Of a DNA stretch of 64,000 nucleotides, positions 1-7,333 are shown in pieces. Position 1 is the first letter of the stretch, and every line of letters starts with the position of its first letter. This DNA comes from Prevotellamassilia timonensis. GTDB lineage: Bacteria; Bacteroidota; Bacteroidia; Bacteroidales; Bacteroidaceae. Under the pieces are notes generated by a model. The model saw nothing but the letters and a program-made list of their open reading frames with translations. It had not been told where the DNA came from and made no database searches. Where the stretch lies: positions 45,454 to 109,453 of the forward strand of contig NZ_LT629844.1 in the NCBI RefSeq assembly GCF_900106785.1, in the 5' to 3' direction. The position numbers and the translations under genes were made by a program.

Positions 1-143
1 AGAAGGTCCAGAATAAACTGCGTGCCACGGTTATCCGCCGTAATAGGAAGATTCATCACAATCTCGATGATGAGAAAGATGTAGATGCAACTGCGGAAGT
101 AGTTGTACATCTGTTGCTGTTCCCGGGTTTCTTCGAATGCCAT
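1..143 (-). CDS. N-terminus of conjugation membrane protein, possibly the coupling protein (partial)
   Basis: An ATG at 143 on the minus strand opens a frame that runs off the left edge, so only about 47 residues are visible. They begin MAFEETREQQQMYNYFRS and continue into a hydrophobic stretch (CIYIFLIIEIVMNL), which is a short cytoplasmic lead followed by one membrane segment. It follows TraO in the same orientation, 34 bp downstream of the TraO stop. In related Bacteroides elements a TraG/VirD4-type coupling protein (MobC/YWFCY family) has this kind of membrane N-terminus, so that is my best guess. The nucleotide-binding part that would prove it is outside the window. It could also be another Tra membrane protein. 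Confidence 0.5.
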   Translation of the reverse strand, partial: MAFEETREQQQMYNYFRSCIYIFLIIEIVMNLPITADNRGTQFILDL

Positions 144-177
144 TGTTATTGCATTTAAAATACACGTTAAACGATAA

Positions 178-651
178 TCAGAACGGAATCTTCACACCCA
201 GTAAGAGTCCGTTGCGGAAGGTATCTCCATGCAGGAAGTTGACGTTGTTCTTCTGGATCAGCGAAAACTCCCAGCCGTTCTGAAAGACATAGCTGTATTC
301 AAAGCCGGCTTCCACACCGAGGAAGAACTTCTTCTGGGTGGCACCGAACTGAGGCCCCAAACGGAAGCGGAGCATGCCGTTCTTGTAACGTACCAGTCGC
401 TGCTTATAGACCAATCCGCCATCCCAATAGTAGCCCTTCCAGAATCGGCAACATGTGGGTTTTTGCCAATGATTCCCCACTTCACCATAGATTTCCACGG
501 CATTGCCATAGCTCAACGGATGCTCGTAACCAATCATCGCATTCAAGGTATTCGGGAACAGGAAACCGGCATTCAGCGTGAGTTTCTTGTCCTGTGCGGA
601 TGCCGAAAGCACGGCAAACGCACAACAGATAATCATTAAAATCTTCTTCAT
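178..651 (-). CDS. traO: TraO-like conjugal transfer protein
   Basis: A 157-residue protein with a clear signal peptide (MKKILMIICCAFAVLSASAQ), then alternating aromatic/polar strands ending LLLGVKIPF with a terminal Phe, as in small outer-membrane beta-barrels. Its size, signal peptide and position straight after TraN match the TraO family of Bacteroidetes conjugative transposons, which is needed for transfer and thought to act in the outer membrane. It lies 12 bp downstream of traN in the long minus-strand tra operon. The barrel topology is inferred from the strand pattern, not proven. Confidence 0.8.
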   Translation of the reverse strand: MKKILMIICCAFAVLSASAQDKKLTLNAGFLFPNTLNAMIGYEHPLSYGNAVEIYGEVGNHWQKPTCCRFWKGYYWDGGLVYKQRLVRYKNGMLRFRLGPQFGATQKKFFLGVEAGFEYSYVFQNGWEFSLIQKNNVNFLHGDTFRNGLLLGVKIPF

Positions 652-663
652 ATCGGATAGGTT

Positions 664-1536
664 TTAACGGTAAATGTAATAGTATGGATAGCACGAAGAG
701 TTCTTCAAAATGTCCGAATCAAAGCCATCGGCATTGAGGATGTCTTCGTATTCAATGGTGAGCGTAATCACACGGCCACTGATTTGGTTCTCTGAGATTT
801 CCAGACGGAGTACCTTCTCATCCGGGAAGGTCAGCTTCTCAATCACCAGCACATTGCGGTAATTCTTCTTGAATTTCTTGACCGGGTTCAACGAGTAAAT
901 CGGTGTCAGTTCGATGGTCTGCGAGTTGGTGGCTTTGGTCTCTTTTTTATCCGTCAACTTCACGCGGAGTTCCTCAATGTCGTAGGCTATCTTCGTCTTG
1001 TTTTGTAACGAATAATCAATAAAGAAATAGTCACCGATGGTATAGATGTTGTTGACGATGGCCTTCATGCCATGGGCGTTAGACACCACCTGGTTGTACT
1101 TGCGTTTGCTGCCATACACCGCCCACGCATAGCGCACCATTTCGGCCTTGGGCATCGACACCTCGGGGTTGATATAGGACTGGGTATCGCTATAGGCCAC
1201 TTCAAAAATGGAGGCTGCCATGCTGGGATAATGGGTATAAACCACGTCATACTGAGCGATATGGCGCTCTCCAATCAGGGTGATGGTGCCTAAGAGCTCA
1301 TTCTCGCTGAACGCTGATTTCACTGAATCCTGCTCTAGATAAGGCTTGATGCGTACCATGTTGTCGGCACACTGGTTGCCCATAATCTTGGTCGTGGAGA
1401 TGTCCACCAACTTGATGTTTTCTGGCATGACGATGTGGGTAGTGACCTCACTGTTCACGTAGATCTTCTCCTTGGCTGCAGCCTGTACGACAAAACCTAG
1501 AAGACCGAAGAAAAGTAAAAATAATTTCGCTTTCAT
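664..1536 (-). CDS. traN: TraN, VirB9-like outer-membrane conjugation protein (DUF4138)
   Basis: A 290-residue exported protein with signal peptide MKAKLFLLFFGLLGFVVQAAA. The mature part starts EKIYVNSEVTTHIVMPENIKLVDIS, typical of the TraN/DUF4138 family, and is rich in beta strands to its end. TraN is the VirB9-like partner of TraM in the outer-membrane core of the Bacteroidetes type IV secretion channel. It sits between traM (134 bp upstream) and traO (12 bp downstream). The length fits the family and no internal break is visible. Confidence 0.88.
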   Translation of the reverse strand: MKAKLFLLFFGLLGFVVQAAAKEKIYVNSEVTTHIVMPENIKLVDISTTKIMGNQCADNMVRIKPYLEQDSVKSAFSENELLGTITLIGERHIAQYDVVYTHYPSMAASIFEVAYSDTQSYINPEVSMPKAEMVRYAWAVYGSKRKYNQVVSNAHGMKAIVNNIYTIGDYFFIDYSLQNKTKIAYDIEELRVKLTDKKETKATNSQTIELTPIYSLNPVKKFKKNYRNVLVIEKLTFPDEKVLRLEISENQISGRVITLTIEYEDILNADGFDSDILKNSSCYPYYYIYR

Positions 1537-1583
1537 ATTAGGTAATTTTTATGATTTACTGATTTGATTATTTGTTGATTCCG

Positions 1584-1631
1584 TTACTTGTAAACTTACT
1601 TACTCTATTACTTGTAACCTTACTTACTCTG
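1584..1631. repeat. 24-bp tandem duplication between traM and traN
   Basis: Two adjacent 24-bp units, each starting TTACTTGTAA and ending CTTACTTACTCT plus one base, differ at only two positions. They fill part of the 134-bp gap between traM and traN, the widest gap in the traJ-traO stretch. No hairpin or clear promoter is seen in them. Confidence 0.7.
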
Positions 1632-1670
1632 TGATTAGTAAGATAGTTTACCTATTTTCATTCTTGACCT

Positions 1671-2912
1671 TTACCTTGCTTCCTCCGAATTTATCAGATA
1701 CACAATCGTGTTGTACTTGATTTTCGCTTTATTCTTGCGTATGTTGGACGAGATGGCCGAAGAAGCTGAGTTATAGACGTTTTGCAAGGCTTGCAGCGCC
1801 AAGGCTTCACCTGAGATACCGGAACCATAGCCATCTTCCGACTGGAAGTTGATGTTCTGCTGCACGGCACTGGAGCTGGCATCCTTTACAAACTCACGGA
1901 AAGAACTTTCCGGTACATAGAACCCTTCCATGCCGTCATTGTCAAATACTGAAAGCTTCACGTTGATGAACTTATCACCGACCAGAATGCTGGTAATCGT
2001 GGCCTTCACACGCTGCTGTCCGAAGCCTGTTACTGTACCATAGAGATAGGTGCCTTTCTTCAACTTGGTGTTGCTGACGGTAATATCATCCAGCAACTTG
2101 AAACGAAGTCTGGTTCCTTCTTTTGCCTTGGTGGTCTGGTCAATCATAGCGCGAATCAACTTGGCTTCAGCTACATCATCGGGGGATGTTACCGTGTGGA
2201 ACTTCTCCGCATTGGTATCACCGGATTTGATAACAAGCTTGGGGCGGTTGCGTTCCTTTTCAGCCTGACGGACTTTGGCGATGGAATCAGTACTTTGTTT
2301 CTCAGCCAACTCATCCCGGTCAAAGCGACCGATACCCAATCCGCTTTCAATGGCCTTCTGGCGCTCGTAACTTCTGCGTTGGATTTCCTCCAGGTCACGG
2401 GCGAAGTCATCCTGTGAGGTATAGCCTTCGGATGTTCCGGAAGGATTGCCTCTCTGACCTGTACGGGAGTTTCCTGTACTGCCAGGAGCATTGTCCCCGT
2501 ATGCAAAGGAGTTGATGTGTCTTCTGGACTCGGCCAACGACCTCTCCAGTTCCTCCATTTCCCGTTGCTGACGAAGCCGTTCCGCTTCTGCTGCATCCAG
2601 TTTGTTGAGTTCGTCTTCGCTGTAGCCATGCTCCAGTTCCTCGTTCTCTTTCTGTTCTTCACCGATGGCACCAATCGCAGTGAAGGCATCTTCGTCCCCG
2701 AAGCGGCGCGACATCTCATACATTTTATCTCCGGCTTCCTCCGCATTGGCTTGCGGCAGTTCCGTATTGATGCGGTCGGTGGCAACCGTCTGTTGGGCGT
2801 CCTCGCTGCCTCCGAAGGTCTGCATCACGAAGTACACCAGGGCACACAGGGGAATGAACACCACCAACGGGAAGATGTACTTGGGCTGTTTGAAATTGAT
2901 TTTTCTGATCAT
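1671..2912 (-). CDS. traM: TraM, VirB10-like conjugation protein
   Basis: A 413-residue protein. It has a short cytoplasmic lead (MIRKINFKQPKYIFP), one membrane helix at about residues 15-31, a long charged region with coiled-coil character (YSEDELNKLDAAEAERLRQQREMEELE broken by polar repeats) and a C-terminal beta-rich domain from about residue 235. This is the layout of Bacteroidetes TraM, the VirB10-like protein that spans the periplasm. In the family the C-terminal domain forms the outer-membrane core with TraN. The start ATG overlaps the traL stop by 4 bp (ATGA), which suggests translational coupling. Confidence 0.9.
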   Translation of the reverse strand: MIRKINFKQPKYIFPLVVFIPLCALVYFVMQTFGGSEDAQQTVATDRINTELPQANAEEAGDKMYEMSRRFGDEDAFTAIGAIGEEQKENEELEHGYSEDELNKLDAAEAERLRQQREMEELERSLAESRRHINSFAYGDNAPGSTGNSRTGQRGNPSGTSEGYTSQDDFARDLEEIQRRSYERQKAIESGLGIGRFDRDELAEKQSTDSIAKVRQAEKERNRPKLVIKSGDTNAEKFHTVTSPDDVAEAKLIRAMIDQTTKAKEGTRLRFKLLDDITVSNTKLKKGTYLYGTVTGFGQQRVKATITSILVGDKFINVKLSVFDNDGMEGFYVPESSFREFVKDASSSAVQQNINFQSEDGYGSGISGEALALQALQNVYNSASSAISSNIRKNKAKIKYNTIVYLINSEEAR

Positions 2913-3400
2913 GGATGGTCATTGTTTTGAAGTGATTTGACGATGGATTCCAGCCGGTTGTAACTTTGTACGATGTGGATGGAGTCCTGATGGCTTTTAC
3001 GCGGTATTGCAATGAGCGAGTCCAGTTCCTCCCTAAGCAACTGCCCTTCATGGGTCAACTTTGTTAGCGTGGAACGGTGTACGCTCTTGTTTGTCTGAAT
3101 GGTACGGAATCCGGAAAAGATGGGTTCCAACTGGGCAATGCTGCTGACATCCGGCTCACGTTTGTCTGACAAGGTCATGCTGTCAATAGCCACGGTACTT
3201 GCCAGCAGGAAAAAGAGCGAACCGGTGACATAGGCAAAGGTGCGTTTGGGATGCTTCCTTGCCCAGATGTTGGCCAGACGGATGCGTCCTGCCAGGCGAT
3301 ATCTGGTGCCGACGGCTCTCAACTTGGGTTGCAGCCAGGAGCGTATCAAGTGATGCGTCTTGAGCCTGCTTTCCTGAAGTGTCTTTCTAAATGATTTCAT
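2909..3400 (-). CDS. traL: TraL-like inner-membrane conjugation protein
   Basis: A 163-residue protein with a basic N-terminal 50 residues, one membrane segment (about 54-72, FAYVTGSLFFLLASTVAI) and a polar, mostly helical C-terminal half that would lie in the periplasm. It occupies the traL position between traK and traM and overlaps traM by 4 bp. No enzyme motif is visible. The name rests mainly on position, size and topology. Confidence 0.7.
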   Translation of the reverse strand: MKSFRKTLQESRLKTHHLIRSWLQPKLRAVGTRYRLAGRIRLANIWARKHPKRTFAYVTGSLFFLLASTVAIDSMTLSDKREPDVSSIAQLEPIFSGFRTIQTNKSVHRSTLTKLTHEGQLLREELDSLIAIPRKSHQDSIHIVQSYNRLESIVKSLQNNDHP

Positions 3401-3421
3401 GGGGTACTTATTCTCTAAATG

Positions 3422-4018
3422 TTAGTAATCGAGGTCCTTGTTCTCCAGTGTCCTCCAGTTCGTGATCATCAAACCGTGCGGATTGTTTCGGGTACGGGGG
3501 ACTGATTCGATGTAGCCTGTAGTAACCATGGAGCGTTTCAAGTCCCGGGTACGGCGCTTGATGAGCTGCGTTCCGTAGTAGGTGAACTTCCGTTCGTGTT
3601 CGTCGAACTGAATGGAGTCACACATGATGGTACACACCGCTGAAGAGGAGATGATGTCGGAATAGAATCCGTTCTCATCCAATGCCTGCTTCTGCTTGAG
3701 GGCAGTACCATCTGCCATGTACATTGCCTTGCCGACCGTCCACTTGATGTAGTCGTTGTCGGGAGGCAGGTTAAAGAAATACTGATGGAAGAGCTGGATA
3801 TGCGCCTTGGCTTCCATCGTGAAGTTCGCTTCCAACTGGGCACGCTGTGCCAGGAAGGGAATGTCACCGTCCAGTATGTAAATCTGCTCCCGTTCTTTTG
3901 TCACGAGCGAGATGCAGCACCAGACGGTGAACCCGCAGATGAGGGTGCAGCCACCTATCGTGGCCAGCACCGTCATCAGGGCGAGTTTCGTTTTCTGTGC
4001 TAAGGATTCTATAAGCAT
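3422..4018 (-). CDS. traK: TraK, VirB8-like conjugation protein
   Basis: A 198-residue protein with one membrane helix near the N-terminus (about residues 13-37) and a periplasmic domain of about 160 residues. The segment ILDGDIPFLAQRAQLEANFTMEAKAHIQLFHQYFFNLPPD is a hallmark of the TraK family. TraK is the VirB8-like assembly factor that links inner-membrane and periplasmic parts of the type IV secretion channel. It lies 18 bp downstream of traJ and 21 bp upstream of traL. Length and sequence look intact. Confidence 0.92.
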   Translation of the reverse strand: MLIESLAQKTKLALMTVLATIGGCTLICGFTVWCCISLVTKEREQIYILDGDIPFLAQRAQLEANFTMEAKAHIQLFHQYFFNLPPDNDYIKWTVGKAMYMADGTALKQKQALDENGFYSDIISSSAVCTIMCDSIQFDEHERKFTYYGTQLIKRRTRDLKRSMVTTGYIESVPRTRNNPHGLMITNWRTLENKDLDY

Positions 4019-4036
4019 AGGGAATGGTTTGAGTGA

Positions 4037-5185
4037 TTACTTCTTGTTGTTGCTGTTCTTGGATTTGCCCGGTCTGACCAGAGAAGCGGCACCGCTGGCT
4101 ACAGAGCCGACCACACTTCCTGCCATACCTCCTGCCATTGCTGTCATGCCCATCACGGTACTGCCGGCTGCTGAACCTGCACCGGAGCTGACACCGCCCG
4201 GAATTAGCCAGGAAGCCACTTCGGGCACAAAGCGGATGATATAGGCACCCACCAGCATCCCCATGGCATACATACAGTTGGAACCGATACCCTGCAGTCC
4301 CAGTGCGCCGATCTGTTCCCAGGAGTTTACCGAACCATGAAGCAGGTGGTTGTAAGCTATGAGGTCCTGCTGCAGGTTATAGAGCAGGATGAAGTCAATG
4401 TAGTAGATGCACATATAGGTGACAAAGCCCCACAGCGAGAGGGAAAGGAACTTCGACATCCACTGGCTCCAGGCCGAGTTCCAGGGCGGAGCCAGAGACA
4501 GGGCGAACATGATGGGACAGAAAATCATCATGATGGCCATGAAGATGCGCTGCGCCACCAGAATGCCGTAGTAGGACATCTGGAATATCAGTTCCCCCAC
4601 AAAGCGTATGACATCGTTGATCCATTCGCTCATCTTGGTTTCAGCCGCCACCGCTGCCCGCTGCGCATAGTTGTTGATGGTGTTGCCCAGATTCTCCACG
4701 TTGTAGATGAGTTTGTCCCACCAGGCAGCATCCTGTCCGATGGCGGCTACCTGCTGGGCGGTGGAAATGGAGTCCTGTACCTGCCGCAGGCGGTCGAGGT
4801 ATTCACTCTGTTTCTGTGCCACCTTCAGCTCGAAAGCGGCCACTTCCTTGTTCTTGGCTTTTGCCATGGCCTTGGTAGCGGTTTCCAGTCCTTTGCCGGG
4901 AACCTGCAGGGCCTGACAGATCCACGAGGAAGAAGAGATACAGATGGAAATGCCGATGATGCGCAGGAGTTTCATCACGTCCATGCCGCGCCGTCCGAGC
5001 ATCATCATCCAGCATTCGTAGGAGCCTACACAGAGCGCCAGCAGCAAGCCGATGATGCGTGCCAGTCCGACGGCATCACCCAGCACCGCCACATTGGGAA
5101 AGGTTTCCATGGCGACCAGCAGCTTGTCCAGACTCTCGTCAATGGCAGGCAATCCGATGGTTAATGGTACTAACAGTAGATTCAT
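4037..5185 (-). CDS. traJ: TraJ, VirB6/TrbL-like polytopic membrane protein
   Basis: A 382-residue polytopic protein with hydrophobic segments near residues 40-60 and 75-90, a charged coiled-coil insert at about 100-150, and a further cluster of segments from 190 to 350. It ends in a small-residue-rich tail (GSVVGSVASGAASLVRPGKSK). This is the layout of TraJ in Bacteroidetes conjugative transposons, the VirB6-like inner-membrane channel subunit. It follows the DUF5045-like gene by 30 bp and precedes traK by 18 bp. No damage is visible. Confidence 0.9.
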   Translation of the reverse strand: MNLLLVPLTIGLPAIDESLDKLLVAMETFPNVAVLGDAVGLARIIGLLLALCVGSYECWMMMLGRRGMDVMKLLRIIGISICISSSSWICQALQVPGKGLETATKAMAKAKNKEVAAFELKVAQKQSEYLDRLRQVQDSISTAQQVAAIGQDAAWWDKLIYNVENLGNTINNYAQRAAVAAETKMSEWINDVIRFVGELIFQMSYYGILVAQRIFMAIMMIFCPIMFALSLAPPWNSAWSQWMSKFLSLSLWGFVTYMCIYYIDFILLYNLQQDLIAYNHLLHGSVNSWEQIGALGLQGIGSNCMYAMGMLVGAYIIRFVPEVASWLIPGGVSSGAGSAAGSTVMGMTAMAGGMAGSVVGSVASGAASLVRPGKSKNSNNKK

Positions 5186-5215
5186 ATTTCATTCTATTTT
5201 TATTACATAATCCTT

Positions 5216-5893
5216 TTAATAGTGTGTGGAAGCCACTGCACAGAGGTTGGCGGTCCGTTTGACCAGTTCCTCCATCTTTTGCCGGGCTTCCTCGTAAGCC
5301 TTCTGCCGTTTGGCATTCTCCAGTCCGTAACCGACTCCCATCTTGTGGATGTAGGCGATGTCGGCACAGAGGATTTCATTCTGACGGCTCAGTTCGTCCA
5401 CCTGGTACTGGAGCTTGCCCTTGCTTTTCTGCATGCAGTAGAGCAGTCCGTCGGTGATACAGTCCTGCATCCGGTTGAACTCGTCCTTGTAGGAAGGAAA
5501 CATCAGATCCACGTTGCGGTCTGCCTCGCGGAGCAGTTCCTCCTGATAGAGTTCCTCCATCTTCTGCCGCTCTTCCTCCACTTTCTTGATTTTCTGCCGC
5601 TGGGTCTCTTCCGCCATCACCCGGGTGGGCATGATGCGTTTCACGTTGGACTTGTGCTCCTTGAAGCGCACCCGGAAGCCGGATTGAAATCCTGCCCACT
5701 TCCAGTACATTTCCGCTCCCGAGTATTTCTTATGAAGGAAGAAATAGTACCAGTCCGGTGCGAAATTCCAGGGGCCGTTCTCCATGGAGCGCCACTGCCG
5801 CTGTTTCTCCTTATCATTGGCCTTTCGCTGGGCATGCAGACCGGAAGCCATCGTCATGCCCAGCAAGCAGAGTAATAAAATTCTATACCGCAT
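5216..5893 (-). CDS. Secreted conjugation protein, DUF5045-like
   Basis: I start this gene at the ATG at 5893, where a signal peptide begins (MRYRILLLCLLGMTMASGLHAQ) and an AAGGA-like ribosome site lies just upstream. An in-frame ATG at 5920 would put nine odd residues ahead of the signal. The mature part has a Trp/Tyr-rich block (WNFAPDWYYFFLHKKYSGAE) and then a long charged helix, probably a coiled coil, at about residues 90-170. It overlaps the preceding gene by 11 bp and precedes traJ. The Trp/Tyr block resembles DUF5045 proteins found in Bacteroidetes conjugation operons. Its role in the channel is unknown. Confidence 0.72.
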   Translation of the reverse strand: MRYRILLLCLLGMTMASGLHAQRKANDKEKQRQWRSMENGPWNFAPDWYYFFLHKKYSGAEMYWKWAGFQSGFRVRFKEHKSNVKRIMPTRVMAEETQRQKIKKVEEERQKMEELYQEELLREADRNVDLMFPSYKDEFNRMQDCITDGLLYCMQKSKGKLQYQVDELSRQNEILCADIAYIHKMGVGYGLENAKRQKAYEEARQKMEELVKRTANLCAVASTHY

Positions 5894-6581
5894 ATCCTTT
5901 GTTCCATTGATTGATGACACGATTTGCTATCTCGTCCTTCACGTTGGAGTTGAGTATTTCCCAGATGTAGTCGGGCTTCCAGCCGCAGTCGGTGATGAGA
6001 AAGCAGTAGAGGTTCGCATTGTCCACGATGTAGCGGGCCTTGTCGATGGTGGCTTTGAGCGTCATCACCAGATTCAGCTTCTCGTCCATGGAAGCCTTCA
6101 TCAGGTTGATGCCCGAGGCGGCCACGGAAGCATAGAGTTTGTAGCAGTGCTGCACTTCCCGGGCTATCGCCACGTTGGCATCGGCATAGTACCAGCCTAC
6201 AAAGGGCTTCTTCTTGACATGCTTGAAAGTGTTGGAGGTAAAGTCCTTGTACTCCTTCACCAGCATGTAGAGCGAGTTGGCGGTAGAGGAAATGGCTCCG
6301 GCCAGTACCAGATAGGAATGGGCATTGCTCATCTTGGTGTTCAGCGTGGTCCGTACCTCGTTGAACTTGTTGGCACCTTTCGTCACCAGCGACTGTTCCC
6401 CGAAGCTGGTGACCACTCTGCCCAGTGCCTGGTCCTCGTCCTTCTTGATGCACTTGTGCAGGGCTATCAGCGCTTCAATGGTCGGCAGATCCTTGGGGAT
6501 GACCACAGCAGTGGCCGTACCCGGCACCAGAAGGGACAATACCAGACAGACTGCGCCCAATTTCTTTTTCCAGTGTTCCAT
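5883..6581 (-). CDS. Exported tra-operon protein, VirB5 position
   Basis: A 232-residue protein with a basic lead and a hydrophobic signal (KKLGAVCLVLSLLVPGTATA), then a largely helical mature region with two Cys (C195, C202 region: LYCFLITDCGW). It lies between the VirB4-like traG side and traJ, where type IV systems usually encode the pilus-tip or VirB5-like protein. The next gene upstream (6596-7333) has a similar size, signal and late LYCLTEL/CFAIDP motif, so the two may be distant paralogues. I do not recognise a named family, and the function is inferred only from position. Confidence 0.75.
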   Translation of the reverse strand: MEHWKKKLGAVCLVLSLLVPGTATAVVIPKDLPTIEALIALHKCIKKDEDQALGRVVTSFGEQSLVTKGANKFNEVRTTLNTKMSNAHSYLVLAGAISSTANSLYMLVKEYKDFTSNTFKHVKKKPFVGWYYADANVAIAREVQHCYKLYASVAASGINLMKASMDEKLNLVMTLKATIDKARYIVDNANLYCFLITDCGWKPDYIWEILNSNVKDEIANRVINQWNKGYAV

Positions 6582-6595
6582 AGCTTTTTCATCTT

Positions 6596-7333
6596 TTAGT
6601 TAGCAGCCACTAGTCCGTTCCAGTCCGATACCAGTCCGTCCACATGGTTTTTCATGGTGACCATGTTGGCCCATCCCTCGGGGTCGATAGCAAAGCAGAG
6701 GTCATTCAGCGTGGCATACTGTGCCATGAGCATCATGCCGTCCACCTTGTAGCGGATCTCATTCATGTGGGTGTAGATGGAGTTGGCCAGCGACATCCGT
6801 TCGTAGCGGTCGAGCATGTTGTAGCCGTCGCTCTTCTTCTCGGCAGTGCCTTCTCCCTTGAGCGGATTGGAAATCCTCGCATTGTTCACGATGTTTACGA
6901 AGTTGCCCACCAGCTGCTGTGTTTCCATCACCAGCCCTCCCAATTCCGTCAGGCAGTAGAGCTGGTTGGTGAACTTCGCCTTGCTGACCGTCTTTATCAG
7001 TTCCGGCACATTCCGGATGATGTCGAAGGCGCAGCTGCCGATTTCCTTGTAGTACAGGCTCTTCGTACCGAAGCCGGAGATGTTCTGCATCGACAGTTTG
7101 TAGAGTTCCTTCATCGTGGCCATGCTGACCGAATAGAGTTCCACCTTCTGCTGCTTGGCGGCGATGGTGTCCAGCCGGGCATTGTGCTGTTCCTCGATGA
7201 GTTTCTGGGCGGCAAGGTTGGACGATACGATTTTGATGCAGTTCTTGTCCACAACTACACGCCAACCTGCAAATGATTGAATAGATGCTGTAAGAAACAA
7301 CATGACTAAAAAAGCAAATTTTAACTTGACCAT
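6596..7333 (-). CDS. Exported tra-operon protein, VirB5-like candidate
   Basis: A 245-residue protein with signal peptide (KLKFAFLVMLFLTASIQSFA) and a helical mature domain. Its first 50 mature residues form an amphipathic helix (LAAQKLIEEQHNARLDTIAAK), as in VirB5/TrbJ-type proteins. Its ATG overlaps the end of traG by 13 bp, so expression is probably coupled to the ATPase. TrbJ/VirB5-like function is inferred from topology and position. In CTnDOT the gene here would be traI (DUF4141), but the sequence does not clearly match what I remember of that family. Confidence 0.75.
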   Translation of the reverse strand: MVKLKFAFLVMLFLTASIQSFAGWRVVVDKNCIKIVSSNLAAQKLIEEQHNARLDTIAAKQQKVELYSVSMATMKELYKLSMQNISGFGTKSLYYKEIGSCAFDIIRNVPELIKTVSKAKFTNQLYCLTELGGLVMETQQLVGNFVNIVNNARISNPLKGEGTAEKKSDGYNMLDRYERMSLANSIYTHMNEIRYKVDGMMLMAQYATLNDLCFAIDPEGWANMVTMKNHVDGLVSDWNGLVAAN